Positions 16,415-25,709 of a DNA stretch of 64,000 nucleotides are shown here, piece after piece; positions within the stretch are counted from its first letter, which is position 1, and the number at the start of each line of letters is the position of its first letter. The stretch is taken from contig CAIZFE010000089.1 in assembly GCA_903932145.1 (NCBI GenBank), forward strand, positions 1-64,000. The letters run 5' to 3'. The position numbers were made by a program, and so were the translations under genes. Below the pieces are notes generated by a model that did not search any database, was not told where the DNA came from, and saw nothing but the letters and a program-made list of their open reading frames with translations. Source of the DNA: an uncultured Rhodopila sp. (GTDB lineage: Bacteria; Pseudomonadota; Alphaproteobacteria; Acetobacterales; Acetobacteraceae).

Positions 16415-17611
16415 ATGAGCCAGGATTTGAAATCAGCGGCTGATACCGTCTTGCGGAAGGTGGTAACCAGCAATCCCCGCGTTCCGGGTGTCGTGGCGAT
16501 GGCCACGGACCGCCAGGGGCCTATCTATGAAGGTGCGGCCGGCAAGCGCATGCTGGGGCAAGACGCCGACATGACGGTGGATACCGTCTTCGCCATCTTT
16601 TCCACCACCAAGGCCATCACCGGCACGGCTGCGCTGCAATTGGTCGAGGATGGCAAGCTCAACCTGGACGCGCCAGCCAAGACCTATTTGCCTGAGATCG
16701 GCAAGGCGCAGGTCCTGGAAGGGTTCGATGCCTCCGGCAAGCCGCGGCTGCGGGCGCCGAAACGCGATATCACCACCCGCATGCTGCTGCTGCACACCGC
16801 CGGGTTCGGCTACGAGTTCTTCAATCAGCATTACCTACGACTGACGCAGGAACACGGACAAATCAGCGTCGTCAGCAGCCAAAAAGCCGCCTTGGCCACG
16901 CCGCTGTTGTTCGATCCGGGCGAGCAATGGGAATACGGCTCCAACATCGACTGGGCCGGTCAGGTCGTTGAAGCCATCGCCGGCAAACGTCTCGGCGAGG
17001 TCATGCAGGAACGGATTTTCGCGCCGCTCGGCATGAACAGTTCGGCCTTTACGCTCAGCGCCGAGATGCGGTCCCGCCTCGCCGGGATGCATCAGCGCGA
17101 GGCCGACGGCTCTCTGACCCCCCTGCCTGATTTCACGCTGCCGCCGGAACCAGAAGTCCACATGGGTGGCCACGGCCTGTATTCGACGGTTGACGACTAT
17201 TGCCGTTTCATCCGCATGTGGCTGAACGACGGCGCCGGCGACCACGGCCGCGTGCTGAAGCCCGAAACCGTCAGGATGGCGGAGAAGAACGGCCTCGGCG
17301 ACAAAAAGATCAAGCTGCTGCCGGGCGTTGTGGCCGCGCTGTCCAACGATGCCGAGTTCTTCCCCGGCCTTTCGAAATCCTGGGCACTCACCTTCATGGT
17401 CAACGACGAACCGGCCCCCACCGGACGTCCGGCCGGAGCGCTCGGTTGGGCGGGTTTGGCGAACCTATTCTACTGGATCGATCGTCAGAACGGCATCGGC
17501 GGTTTCTGGGCAACCCAGATCCTGCCGTTCGGCGATCCGGCATCGTTCGGCGGATACATGGATTTTGAAACGGCGGTCTATCAAACCCTGTCAGTGCGTC
17601 AGGCGGCCTGA
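16415..17611 (+). CDS. Class C beta-lactamase-fold serine hydrolase/esterase
   Basis: A 398-residue protein of the penicillin-binding-like serine hydrolase family (EstB/LovD type). The nucleophile motif is S63-T-T-K66 ([11 protein letters not shown]), and the second catalytic Tyr is Y175 in [13 protein letters not shown]. The third motif is replaced by GWAGLANLF near 345, as in esterase members, rather than KTG. There is no signal peptide, so it is probably cytosolic. Substrate unknown; small ester or lactone hydrolysis is the usual role. It is convergent with the next gene, 3 bases apart. Confidence 0.9.
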   Translation: MSQDLKSAADTVLRKVVTSNPRVPGVVAMATDRQGPIYEGAAGKRMLGQDADMTVDTVFAIFSTTKAITGTAALQLVEDGKLNLDAPAKTYLPEIGKAQVLEGFDASGKPRLRAPKRDITTRMLLLHTAGFGYEFFNQHYLRLTQEHGQISVVSSQKAALATPLLFDPGEQWEYGSNIDWAGQVVEAIAGKRLGEVMQERIFAPLGMNSSAFTLSAEMRSRLAGMHQREADGSLTPLPDFTLPPEPEVHMGGHGLYSTVDDYCRFIRMWLNDGAGDHGRVLKPETVRMAEKNGLGDKKIKLLPGVVAALSNDAEFFPGLSKSWALTFMVNDEPAPTGRPAGALGWAGLANLFYWIDRQNGIGGFWATQILPFGDPASFGGYMDFETAVYQTLSVRQAA

Positions 17612-17614
17612 TGC

Positions 17615-18574
17615 CTAACGGAAACCGCCGCCGGACCAACCCAGGGTAACGCCCGCGATGCCGACCAGGATCTCCCGAACCCGCTTGACGAGCGACAGCG
17701 ACAGTCCGGCGGATTCGGGAAGACCAACCGCCAAGGCAGCCAGGGCGAAACCGCCCTCCTGCACCGCCAGGGCGCCGGGAATGGCGAAGCCGGCGGTGCG
17801 GGCTGCCATGCCGAGACTTTCGACGACCAGGGCCATCGGCAGGCTGGCGGGAAGTCCAAGCGCATACAGAATGACCCAGGTTTCAAATGTGCCGCACGCC
17901 CAGGACACGAAATGCAGGCCCGTCGCGCCAGCCAGCCGTCCGCCCTGGCGGTAAAAAGCGGCCGCCGCGGCGTGCAGGCCGGTCAGCGACAGGTTGGCCA
18001 GGTCGGGAAACTGCTCACCGATGCGTTCCACCAACAACTCCAGTAACCGCAGCAGGCCGAAGCGGATCGCCAATAGCAGGCCGGCAACAGCGAGCACGCC
18101 AACCGCGAGCGTTCCCAGCCACGCACTGAATCCGTCGCCGCCAACCACGATCGCCAACATTGCAATGCCGGTCAGCAGAAAGGCCGCCTGTGACACAACT
18201 TCCAGCGAAACATCGACGATCACGCTGGCGCCCGCCTCTGCCGCCTGGATGCCGCGTTTCGAAAGCATGCGGGCACCGATCACCTCGCCGCCGACCTGCG
18301 CCACCGGAAACAGGCTATCGATGCCCTCCCGGATCAGTCTCAGGCGGAAATACAATCCGATCCCCGGCCGCTCGGTCGTGAAAAGCGAACGCCATGCGAT
18401 ACTGGACAGAAAGAGTTGCAGCAGATGGATCGCGATCAGAACAGGCAAAGTCCACAGTGCCCGTGCCGTTCCCTGCCCGACCGCCGCGATATCCGCCCAG
18501 GTCGAAACGCTGACCCAACCGGCGCTGGCCAACGCGACGGCGGCCAGCGCGATCAGAAGCCCCCGCTTCATCAT
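17615..18574 (-). CDS. Lysylphosphatidylglycerol-synthase-type (HpnL-like) membrane protein
   Basis: A 319-residue polytopic protein (about eight helices) of the UPF0104/LPG-synthase transmembrane family, with LRLIREGIDSLFPVAQVGGE near the N-terminus and AIPGALAVQEGGFALAAL near the C-terminus. These match the conserved loops of HpnL and flippase-like members. It lacks the soluble lysyl-transferase domain, so lipid or glycolipid translocation is more likely than aminoacylation. Its start overlaps the stop of the upstream methyltransferase gene (ATGA), which suggests a joint role in modifying an envelope lipid. Confidence 0.82.
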   Translation of the reverse strand: MMKRGLLIALAAVALASAGWVSVSTWADIAAVGQGTARALWTLPVLIAIHLLQLFLSSIAWRSLFTTERPGIGLYFRLRLIREGIDSLFPVAQVGGEVIGARMLSKRGIQAAEAGASVIVDVSLEVVSQAAFLLTGIAMLAIVVGGDGFSAWLGTLAVGVLAVAGLLLAIRFGLLRLLELLVERIGEQFPDLANLSLTGLHAAAAAFYRQGGRLAGATGLHFVSWACGTFETWVILYALGLPASLPMALVVESLGMAARTAGFAIPGALAVQEGGFALAALAVGLPESAGLSLSLVKRVREILVGIAGVTLGWSGGGFR

Positions 18575-19296
18575 GCCGCGAGGCGTAATCGCCGTTCAGA
18601 AAACAACGTCGCCAGGAAAAAGGCGCGCCGATGCTCCGACGTGACGGCGAAGCGCGGACACGCCTCGAACGCCTTATGGATTTTACGCGAGACTCGCGAA
18701 TCCGGATCGGCGGAGAAAAAAAAATGATTGGCCAGCAGACATGTTCCATTCGGCGTCAGCAGGTCGGCGATGCGCGCCACCACCTTCTCCAACACACCGG
18801 TATCCATCGGTGACAGGTAATACAGCACGTCGGCAACCACGACCAGATCGAACCGCCCGTCCAGCGATGCCGGCAGGTTCAGAATATCGCCAGCCTGGAA
18901 CGCCACATTGTCGAGAGCGCCGGCCCGCCGCCTTGCGTGTTCGATCGCGGCCGGCGCGATATCGATTCCCAGCACGTTGTCCGCCCGACCCGCGAGCTTC
19001 TGGGACAGCAAACCCAGGCCGCACCCCAGATCAAGGGCATTGCAGAACCGCTTGGCCGGCAACAACGCGACCAACCGATCGTATTTCAAACCCTGATACC
19101 GGTAGCGCGGCGAAGCGGACGCCCAGGGATCGTCAGACTCCCGATACGCAGCTTCGAACGCCACGCGGCTGCCATGGGTGCGGTTCAGGCGAGCGATCTT
19201 GGCGTCGGTGCGCGCGCTTTTGATGAACAGGCCAATATCGCGGGGCAACATCGCAAACCACGGCGAACGCGGCGAAGCACCGTTACGGCGCGACAC
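18571..19296 (-). CDS. SAM-dependent methyltransferase (NodS-like)
   Basis: A 241-residue class I methyltransferase. Motif I is LDLGCGLGLLSQKL (about residue 88), followed by GIDIAPAAIEHA, then VVVADVLYYLSP. The segment DDPWASASPRYRYQGLKYDRL is typical of NodS-like N-methyltransferases. The start is uncertain: a GTG at 19296, or an ATG at 19251 giving MLPRDIG; neither has a clear ribosome site. It is translationally coupled to the HpnL-like gene downstream. Confidence 0.85.
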   Translation of the reverse strand: MSRRNGASPRSPWFAMLPRDIGLFIKSARTDAKIARLNRTHGSRVAFEAAYRESDDPWASASPRYRYQGLKYDRLVALLPAKRFCNALDLGCGLGLLSQKLAGRADNVLGIDIAPAAIEHARRRAGALDNVAFQAGDILNLPASLDGRFDLVVVADVLYYLSPMDTGVLEKVVARIADLLTPNGTCLLANHFFFSADPDSRVSRKIHKAFEACPRFAVTSEHRRAFFLATLFSERRLRLAA

Positions 19297-19637
19297 GAGC
19301 CTGCTGATGCTGTTGAAAAATCCGGGTGAGGTTGCGGACAGCGGAAGAACCCTATTGATCGGATAGTGGACTAATTTCCATCAGCCAGCTCGGTAATTGC
19401 CCGTTGCCGACACCGATCCAAACGGTTTCCCGGCGGCCGTGGGCAAAATCGCTGATTTTCAGCACAATATTAGGCCGCCCCTGACGATGGATCGTACACG
19501 CGGACGTGCTTGTGCCGATTCAGTGAGCGCGGCGCAACGGTTTGTAACGAAAAATCGCAAATAAACTTGTAGGATCGACGGATTTTGGAAACGCCCCGGT
19601 TATACCCGTCTGCGTTGAGACTGACTCTCCGTGCCAT

Positions 19638-19715
19638 CGTCTTGGCCCGGCTTGTCCGGGCCACCGGTCGCGGCACCGTCGACTCATAGGTGGCCCGGAC
19701 AAGCCGCATCGGCGT
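19638..19715. repeat. Palindromic repeat family B, full but imperfect copy
   Basis: The left arm GGCCCGGCTTGTCCGGGCC (from 19644) and right arm GGTGGCCCGGACAAGCCG (19689 onward) form a long hairpin around GGTCGCGGCACCGTC. Outer bases have diverged (CTTGG for CATGG; GCATCGGCGTC on the right). Same family as the perfect copy at 23752-23830. Confidence 0.8.
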
Positions 19716-19770
19716 CAAAATAAGCGGTCGGCAGAGAATATTTTTGTCCCGGACGTGGCTTTCCACTCTC

Positions 19771-19866
19771 CGTCATGGCCGGGCTTGGCCCGGCCATGAC
19801 GCGTGGGCAAATCCGCCCCGCCCACCACCTAAGTTGATCCCTGTGCGGACAAGCCGGGCCATGACG
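19771..19866. repeat. Palindromic repeat family B, compact copy plus half copy
   Basis: CGTCATGGCCGGGC (19771-19784) and GCCCGGCCATGACG (19788-19801) are a perfect 14-base inverted repeat with a 3-base loop. A separate right-arm half (GCGGACAAGCCGGGCCATGACG) ends near 19866. It lies downstream of the aminotransferase gene's stop. Confidence 0.8.
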
Positions 19867-19958
19867 GACGTGGACTGGCATTATACCAATCACCAAATGG
19901 CCGACGATGCATCGTAACGCCCGTCGCCTCGTCGGCGGACAAAACGCCCGGCCGCGTG

Positions 19959-21239
19959 TCAGCCAGCAGCCCGGTCGGCGCACTGCTTCTCGACCGCGGC
20001 GAGCAAAATGCATAGCGCAATCCCCTCGGACGCGGCGATCACGTCGGCCAGAGACGGGAACGTCGGTGCAAGCCGCAGATTGCTATCCAACGGATCGTTG
20101 CCGTGCGGCCAGGTTGATCCGGCGGCGGTCATCGCCAGACCGGCATCTTTCGCCAACGCAACCACCTGCTTGGCCGTGCCGGGCGTGGCGTCCAGGCTGA
20201 TGAAGTAGCCGCCGTCCGGCTTTGCCCAGGTTGCCGCTCCGGTGCCGGCGAGGCGCTTGGTCAACGCCGAGTCCACCGCCGCGAATTTCGGTGCCAGCAG
20301 CGCCCGATGCCCGTCCATGTGACGCATCAGCCCGGCCTGATCCTTCAGGAAGCGCACATGCCGCAACTGGTTCAGCTTGTCGGACCCGATCGTGCGCTTG
20401 AACATCCGCGCCAGATACCAGGCCACGTTGGCCGGCGACGACGCGAAGAACGCCAATCCCGCCCCCGCCAGCGTGATCTTCGATGTCGAGGCGAACACGA
20501 ACGCCCGATCCGGGTTCCCGGCTGCGGCGCATGCGTCCAGCATGTTGGCGATCTCGTGCCGGTTCTCGGTCAGGTGATGAACGGCGTAGGCGTTGTCCCA
20601 GAACAACCGGAAATCCGGCGCGCCGGTCTGCATCGACGCCAATCGGCGTATGGTTTCATCCGAATACACGTCGCCGCTGGGATTGGAGTATTTCGGCACG
20701 CACCACATGCCCTTGACCGACGGATCGGCGACCAGCTTTTCGACCGCGTCCATATCGGGGCCATTGCCGGTCAATGGAACCGGGATCATGCGGATGCCGA
20801 ATTCCTCGCACAGCGCGAAATGGCGGTCGTAGCCCGGGGTCGGGCAGAGGAACGCCGGCTTCGACCAAGGCTCGGTCCCGCCGGGAACGCCCTTCAGCAG
20901 CGCCCAGACGATGCAGTCGTGCATTACCGCGAGGCTGGAATTGTCGTTGACCACGACCTGCGCCGGCGGAGCACCGAGCAGCGGGGCGAATAAGGCGCGC
21001 GCTTCGGGCAGACCTTGCAGGACGCCATAGTTGCGGGCGTCGTCACCAGCCTCGGTGACATAATCGCGGTTACCGGGGAAGGCGAGCATCTCGTTCGCCA
21101 GATCGAGCTGATCCGCCGCCGGCTTGCCGCGCGTCATGTCCAGTTTCAGGCCACGCGCCCGGAAGGCGTCGTATTCGGCCCGCACTTGGTCGCGGAGAGT
21201 TTGAAGGTCGGAATTCGGCAGTTCGGCGATACGAGTCAT
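19959..21239 (-). CDS. PLP-dependent aminotransferase, MocR/AspT type
   Basis: A 426-residue fold-type I aminotransferase of the group containing corynebacterial AspT. The PLP lysine is in FASTSKITLAGAG, the aspartate that contacts the pyridine nitrogen is in FRLFWDNAYAVHHL, and the N-terminus has LDMTRGKPAADQLDL and NYGVLQGLPEAR. There is no DNA-binding domain despite the family name. Aspartate aminotransferase is the most likely activity. The ATG at 21239 follows GAGGGGCCT; the longer frame to 21422 is rejected as low-quality. Confidence 0.9.
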   Translation of the reverse strand: MTRIAELPNSDLQTLRDQVRAEYDAFRARGLKLDMTRGKPAADQLDLANEMLAFPGNRDYVTEAGDDARNYGVLQGLPEARALFAPLLGAPPAQVVVNDNSSLAVMHDCIVWALLKGVPGGTEPWSKPAFLCPTPGYDRHFALCEEFGIRMIPVPLTGNGPDMDAVEKLVADPSVKGMWCVPKYSNPSGDVYSDETIRRLASMQTGAPDFRLFWDNAYAVHHLTENRHEIANMLDACAAAGNPDRAFVFASTSKITLAGAGLAFFASSPANVAWYLARMFKRTIGSDKLNQLRHVRFLKDQAGLMRHMDGHRALLAPKFAAVDSALTKRLAGTGAATWAKPDGGYFISLDATPGTAKQVVALAKDAGLAMTAAGSTWPHGNDPLDSNLRLAPTFPSLADVIAASEGIALCILLAAVEKQCADRAAG

Positions 21240-21403
21240 AGGCCCCTCGGCATTTCGGCGGCGGTCTAACGCGAATTTCGCCGAAGTGTAACCGTTTTTC
21301 CACGCGGTGCGGGCATGCGTTGGAAAACCCGAGAGCGAACACCTTTGGATTCGATCCGGATTCCCGATATAAACGGGACTATCCAGAAAGAGGGTTCGTC
21401 GCG

Positions 21404-21670
21404 ATGATCCGCGTGTCGTCAACTGAGTTCGGCAAGGAGGTCGGCCGGTATCAGGACATGGCCCTGATCCAGCCCGTCGTTGTTACGCAAAATGGTCGCG
21501 ACCAGACGGTTGTGATCTCTGCCGACGAATACAAGCGTCTCAGGCGGCGCGACCGGCTGGTATTCGAGACGGGCGAACTTCCCGATGAGGTGTTCGAGGC
21601 CGTTGAACGATCAGAGATGGACCCTCGGCATCAGCCGCTCGACGATCTCATCCCCAATTGGACCCCGTGA
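21404..21670 (+). CDS. Phd/YefM-type antitoxin
   Basis: An 88-residue protein from ATG 21404, with AAAGAGGG upstream. It has the Phd/YefM N-terminal pattern (VSSTEFGKEVGRYQDMAL, then PVVVTQNGRDQTVVISADEYKRL), which binds DNA as a dimer, and an acidic tail for toxin neutralisation. Its stop overlaps the next gene's GTG start as GTGA, the standard antitoxin-toxin coupling. Confidence 0.88.
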   Translation: MIRVSSTEFGKEVGRYQDMALIQPVVVTQNGRDQTVVISADEYKRLRRRDRLVFETGELPDEVFEAVERSEMDPRHQPLDDLIPNWTP

Positions 21671-22104
21671 ATCTACCATCCCCGGAACCCGGTCTGGTGG
21701 TTCGCTATACATATCTATGGTTGCGGGAACATCGGTTGGGGCGCGAGGAGGGGACGAAAGACCGTCCGTGCGCCATTGTCCTGGCTGCACGGGACATTGA
21801 AGGAGAAACACAGGTTCTTGTGGTTCCGGTTACGCATAGCCAGCCCGACAATCCCGACGCCGCACTGGAAATGCCACAGGCGATCAAACGGCATTTGGGT
21901 TTGGATGCTAAACGGTCGTGGGTTGTCCTGTCGGAAAGCAATCAGTTCGCCTGGCCCGGCCCCGATTTGCGCCCCGTTCCCAATCGCGACGACCGATCGT
22001 TTGCTCATGGATTTCTTCCGCCCCGGTTCTTCGCCGGATTGCGCCGGCGATTCATTGAACTGGAAACCGCCGCCCGTTCGCGCCGGGTTCCGCGAAGTGA
22101 GTGA
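21667..22104 (+). CDS. PemK/MazF-like toxin
   Basis: A 145-residue protein, probably an mRNA endonuclease. It has the MazF-like opening (EPGLVVRYTYLWL), then KDRPCAIVLAARD and VLVVPVTHSQP, the strand pair of the SH3-like barrel. I prefer GTG 21667, which overlaps the antitoxin stop; TTG 21658 is the next candidate. It is longer than MazF (about 110), with a basic C-terminal extension rich in Arg. Pairing a PemK-like toxin with a Phd-like antitoxin is a mixed combination but well precedented. Confidence 0.8.
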   Translation: MNLPSPEPGLVVRYTYLWLREHRLGREEGTKDRPCAIVLAARDIEGETQVLVVPVTHSQPDNPDAALEMPQAIKRHLGLDAKRSWVVLSESNQFAWPGPDLRPVPNRDDRSFAHGFLPPRFFAGLRRRFIELETAARSRRVPRSE

Positions 22105-22112
22105 TGAGCCTC

Positions 22113-23546
22113 TCAATCGCTCCCCTGCGCCGCGCGGAAACCGCCAACCCCGCGCTCGATCTCCGTCACATGTTTCGGCCGGAACCCGGTCGGGTCGGTC
22201 AGGCCGCAGGAGTGGGCGATGATCTCCACCTCCTCTCGCACCTGCTGCGCGTAACGGGCCACCCGAGCGGCTTTGTCGGTGGGGTCGAGGCCGGCGATCA
22301 GGCTGGGAACGGATGATGTTACGCCGGTCGGACAGTGACCCGATCCGCACTTCATCGCCTGGATGCAGCCCAGGCTGAACATAAACCCTCGGGCCGAGGA
22401 CACGAAATCCGCGCCCATGCACAGCGCCCACGCCACCTTGTCCGGGGTGATCAGTTTGGCGGAGGCGATAATTCGAATGCGGTTTTCCAGTCCGTGGCGT
22501 TCCCGCGCGGCGGTGACCATCGGCAGGGCGATGGTGATCGGCAGGCCGACATAGTCGATCAACGCGGATGGAGCGGCACCGGTGCCGCCCTCGCCGCCGT
22601 CGATCTGCACATAGTCGGGGCAGCCTTCGGGGTGCAGAACACAGTCCTCGAACCAGCCCTCCAGGAATTCGGTGTCGCCCGCGACGAATTTCACGCCGAC
22701 CGGCTTGTCGGTAATGCCGCGCACCCGCGCGACGAAGGCCCCGAGTTCGGCGATGTTGCCGATGTCGTGGTGCCGGTTGGGACTGATGCTGTCCTGTCCA
22801 ACCGGGATGCCGCGAATGTCGGCGATCTCCTGCGTGACCTTGATGCCGGGCAGGATGCCGCCTTTGCCGGGTTTGGCGCCCTGGGCGAGTTTGACCTCGA
22901 ACATGCGGATCTGTGGGTAGGCGGCGATCTCTTTCAGTTTGGTTTCCGACAGCGTGCCATCGGGGTTGCGCACGCCGTATTTGGCGGTGCCCATCTGCAT
23001 GATGACGTCGCAGCCGCCCTCCAAATGGAACGGGGCCAGGCCGCCCTCGCCGGTCGCCATCCAGATGCCGGCGACTTTCGCGCCGCGCGACAGCGATGAC
23101 ACGGCGGCGTGGCTCAGCGCGCCGTAGCTCATGCCGCTGATGTTGAAGAAACTGCGTGCGTGGTACGGGTGGCGGCAGGAACCGGGGCCTTCGGACAGGC
23201 CGATCTGCTTGCCGGGATAGGGACGCTTTTCTTCATCCAGCACCGGGAAGGCCGCGTTGCGGAAGACAAAGGCGGGAACGTTTTCGCTGCCGAAGCTGCG
23301 CAGGTTGGAGACCCCTTTGGCCGAGCGATACACCCAGCCGCGCTCCAGCCGGTTGAACGGGCGTTCGGCCCAGTCCGGAAGATATTGATATTGCCGCATA
23401 TATTCGCCGAGTGTTTCGGCGAAATAGCGAAAGTAGCCGATGATCGGGTAGTTGCGCAGGATCGTGTGCGCGGTTTGGCGGCGGTCGTGGACATACAGCG
23501 CGGCGAGGGCCAGCAGAATTGCGGCCAGACAAACGAGAGCGAGCAT
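22113..23546 (-). CDS. Membrane-anchored FMN-binding glutamate-synthase-family protein
   Basis: A 477-residue protein. An N-terminal transmembrane segment (LALVCLAAILLALAALYV) is followed by the GltB central/FMN barrel: FNISGMSYGALSHAAV, GEGGLAPFH, IDGGEGGTGAAPSALIDYVG, and the iron-sulfur cysteines in GCIQAMKCGSGHCPTGV. It lacks the GltB glutaminase and C-terminal domains, so it is a stand-alone YerD-like oxidoreductase, and its physiological reaction is not established. The ATG at 23546 is preceded by an ideal GGAGGTGA five bases away; the GTG at 23555 lies inside that site and is rejected. Confidence 0.9.
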   Translation of the reverse strand: MLALVCLAAILLALAALYVHDRRQTAHTILRNYPIIGYFRYFAETLGEYMRQYQYLPDWAERPFNRLERGWVYRSAKGVSNLRSFGSENVPAFVFRNAAFPVLDEEKRPYPGKQIGLSEGPGSCRHPYHARSFFNISGMSYGALSHAAVSSLSRGAKVAGIWMATGEGGLAPFHLEGGCDVIMQMGTAKYGVRNPDGTLSETKLKEIAAYPQIRMFEVKLAQGAKPGKGGILPGIKVTQEIADIRGIPVGQDSISPNRHHDIGNIAELGAFVARVRGITDKPVGVKFVAGDTEFLEGWFEDCVLHPEGCPDYVQIDGGEGGTGAAPSALIDYVGLPITIALPMVTAARERHGLENRIRIIASAKLITPDKVAWALCMGADFVSSARGFMFSLGCIQAMKCGSGHCPTGVTSSVPSLIAGLDPTDKAARVARYAQQVREEVEIIAHSCGLTDPTGFRPKHVTEIERGVGGFRAAQGSD

Positions 23547-23926
23547 GGCGTTCACCTCCAGGACAGACCTGCTGTTATAAGCGGCCTACCGTTTACGAAA
23601 GGTTAACGGATGCAGGGAGGGGCTTGTCTATGAGCGATTCGGTGACATTTCGGCAGAAGGGCGAAAGGCGCCGGAACGGCAGCACCACCTCCGTCATGGC
23701 CCGGCTTGTCCCAAAGAGTACCGACACATATCGTTAAGAAATCGGCCCATCCGTCATGGCCCGGCTTGTCCGGGCCACCTCTCGCGGCACCATCAATGCA
23801 CGGGTGGCCCGGACAAGCCGGGCCATGACGAATGTGGAATGGCTATACGTCAACGGCGACGGTGAAAATTCTCTGCGTCAACGATAATGTCGACGGCGGC
23901 TGATATAGCCGCGCATTTCGCTCCGG
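23547..23926. other. Gene-free stretch with repeats
   Basis: About 380 bases between two leftward genes. The only clear structure is the palindromic repeat at 23692-23830. The 95 bases beyond it, towards the CoA transferase stop, show nothing recognisable. Confidence 0.65.
23692..23830. repeat. Palindromic repeat family B, perfect copy plus left-arm half copy
   Basis: CGTCATGGCCCGGCTTGTCC followed by GGGCCACC (23752-23779) and its exact complement (23803-23830) form a perfect 28-base inverted repeat with a 23-base loop. A truncated left arm of 20 bases stands alone at 23692-23711. This is the best-preserved member in the window and can serve as the family reference. Confidence 0.9.
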
Positions 23927-25108
23927 TCACACCACCCCCCGCGCCCGCAAATCCGCCACAGCGGCGGCGTCATATCCCAACTCCGCCAGAATAGCGTCGG
24001 TATGCTGCCCCAGGTCCGGGGTCGGTCCCAACGTCTCCGGCTGCGGATTGTCGGTCAGGTTGATCGGCTGGCCGACGACCCGAATATCCCCCAGGACCGG
24101 GTGATGCACCGCCCGCGCGATCCCGAGATGTTGCGTCTGCGGCTCCGCGAACACCCCGGCGATATCGTTGATCGGGCCGCACGGCACGCCGGCTTTGTTG
24201 ATCGCCTCCAGCCAATGCGCGCTCGGTTTCAACCGGGTGATCGCACCGATGCGTTCGTTCAGGACTTTGCGGTTTTTGGAGCGTAATCCGCCGGTCGCGT
24301 AGTCGGGATCGGACAAGGCGTCCTCCCAATCGATCGCCTTGCAGAAACGTTCCCACAATCCCTGGCCGGAGGCGGCGATATTGATGTGTCCGTCCGCGGT
24401 CGGGAACACGCCGGTCGGAATGCCGGTGGGATGGTCGTTGCCGGCCTGTCCCGGGACCTCATGCGCGATCAGCCAGCGGGAGGCCTGGAAGTCGAGCATG
24501 AAGATCTGCGCCTCCAGTAACGAGGTATGAACCCACTGGCCTTTGCCGGTCTGCGCGCGTTGCATCAGCGCCAACAGGATCGCCTGCGACAGGAAAATAC
24601 CGGCGGTCAGATCGGCGATCGGGATACCGACCCGCACCGGCCCCTGGCCGGGCAGGCCGGTGATGGACATCAGGCCGCCCATGCCTTGTGCGATCTGATC
24701 CACGCCGGGGCGTGTGGCGTCCGGTCCGCTCTGCCCGAAACCGGAGATGCTGCCGTACACAATGCGCGGATTCACCGCGGCGATGGTGTCGTAGTCCACT
24801 TTCAGCCGGTATTTCACGTCCGAGCGATAGTTCTCCACCACCACATCGGCGGTTTCGGCCAGCTTCATAAAGATGGCGTGCGCCTCGGGGGTTTTCAGGT
24901 TCAGCGTCATGCCGCGCTTGTTGCGATGCAAATTCTGGAAGTCGAAGCCATGGCGGTTGCCGCCAACAACGTCCCCTTTGGCGGAGCCGGGCGGCTCGAT
25001 CTTGATCACGTCGGCGCCCCAGTCCGCCAGTTGCCGCACGGCGGTCGGGCCGGCGCGATGCGCGGTAAGGTCCAGAACTTTCAGGCCGGACAGGGGGAGG
25101 TTGATCAT
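23927..25108 (-). CDS. CaiB/BaiF (class III) CoA-transferase
   Basis: A 393-residue formyl-CoA-transferase-like enzyme that moves CoA between acyl-CoA and a free acid. The N-terminus has LSGLKVLDLTAHRAGP, the middle ADVIKIEPPG and VENYRSDVKYRL, and the catalytic aspartate is D166 in GIPIADLTAG. Full length for the family. It is downstream of two MaoC-type genes on the same strand, separated by 168 bases that include a palindromic repeat. A shared role in acid activation and hydration is inferred; substrate unknown. Confidence 0.92.
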   Translation of the reverse strand: MINLPLSGLKVLDLTAHRAGPTAVRQLADWGADVIKIEPPGSAKGDVVGGNRHGFDFQNLHRNKRGMTLNLKTPEAHAIFMKLAETADVVVENYRSDVKYRLKVDYDTIAAVNPRIVYGSISGFGQSGPDATRPGVDQIAQGMGGLMSITGLPGQGPVRVGIPIADLTAGIFLSQAILLALMQRAQTGKGQWVHTSLLEAQIFMLDFQASRWLIAHEVPGQAGNDHPTGIPTGVFPTADGHINIAASGQGLWERFCKAIDWEDALSDPDYATGGLRSKNRKVLNERIGAITRLKPSAHWLEAINKAGVPCGPINDIAGVFAEPQTQHLGIARAVHHPVLGDIRVVGQPINLTDNPQPETLGPTPDLGQHTDAILAELGYDAAAVADLRARGVV

Positions 25109-25192
25109 CGTGCGGTTCCTGTTGGATCAATTTTGTTACTTAAACAGTTAGTGTCGAGGCAGTGGACACCGGCCGCGCCTTTTGCCCCCAAT

Positions 25193-25223
25193 CGTCATGG
25201 CCGGACTTGTCCGGGCCATAACG
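25193..25223. repeat. Palindromic repeat family B, compact copy
   Basis: CGTCATGGCCGGACTTGTCC followed by GGGCCATAACG is an imperfect short hairpin of the same family as 19771-19801. It lies between the MaoC gene and the CoA-transferase gene. Confidence 0.7.
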
Positions 25224-25276
25224 ATTGTAGAAACGGTAGTGTGGTGTCAGGACGCCAGTAGAGACACGGCGTTGGA

Positions 25277-25699
25277 TTACGGATCGATACGCGCTGTAGC
25301 CGATCCGGCAACGACTTCCTTGCCGTCCTGGTTGGTCGTGGACAGCGTCAGATCGACGTAGTGCTGGCCGCCTTCCTCTCTCAGCGCAACGACCGTTGCT
25401 TTCGAGTCCAGCGTGTCGCCCGGCCAAACCTGATTGGTGAAGCGCACGCCGAATTTCGTCAGGGTTCCGTCGCCGACATAGTTTGTCAGCATTTTCCCGG
25501 TCAGACCCATCGTCAGCATGCCATGCGCGAACACGCTGGGGTAGCCGGCGACCTGAGTCGTATAGACCTCATCGGAATGCAGCGGGTTGTAGTCTCCCGA
25601 TGCGCCTGCGTATTGAACGATTTGCGTGCGTGACAGGTTTTCGACCACGCGTTCGCTGTGGGTGTCGCCGACCTTAAGGGCGGATGCTTTCAGTGCCAT
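25277..25699 (-). CDS. MaoC-type hydratase/dehydratase, catalytic half
   Basis: A 140-residue single hot-dog-fold protein. The hydratase-2 dyad is present as D36 and H41 in GASGDYNPLHSDE, followed by VFAHGMLTMGL. The ATG at 25699 lies 10 bases after the stop of the upstream gene, which supplies the other hot-dog half. The two probably form the heteromeric double-hot-dog enzyme that hydrates an enoyl-CoA. Substrate not determinable. Confidence 0.9.
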   Translation of the reverse strand: MALKASALKVGDTHSERVVENLSRTQIVQYAGASGDYNPLHSDEVYTTQVAGYPSVFAHGMLTMGLTGKMLTNYVGDGTLTKFGVRFTNQVWPGDTLDSKATVVALREEGGQHYVDLTLSTTNQDGKEVVAGSATARIDP

Positions 25700-25709
25700 G
25701 TCGATCCCC

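Larger units (their letters stand above)
19297..19958. other. Gene-free stretch rich in palindromic repeats
   Basis: About 660 bases with no credible gene; the short open frames have no ribosome sites and unnatural composition. It contains several copies of repeat family B. The remainder shows no terminator with a T-run and no tRNA. Confidence 0.7.
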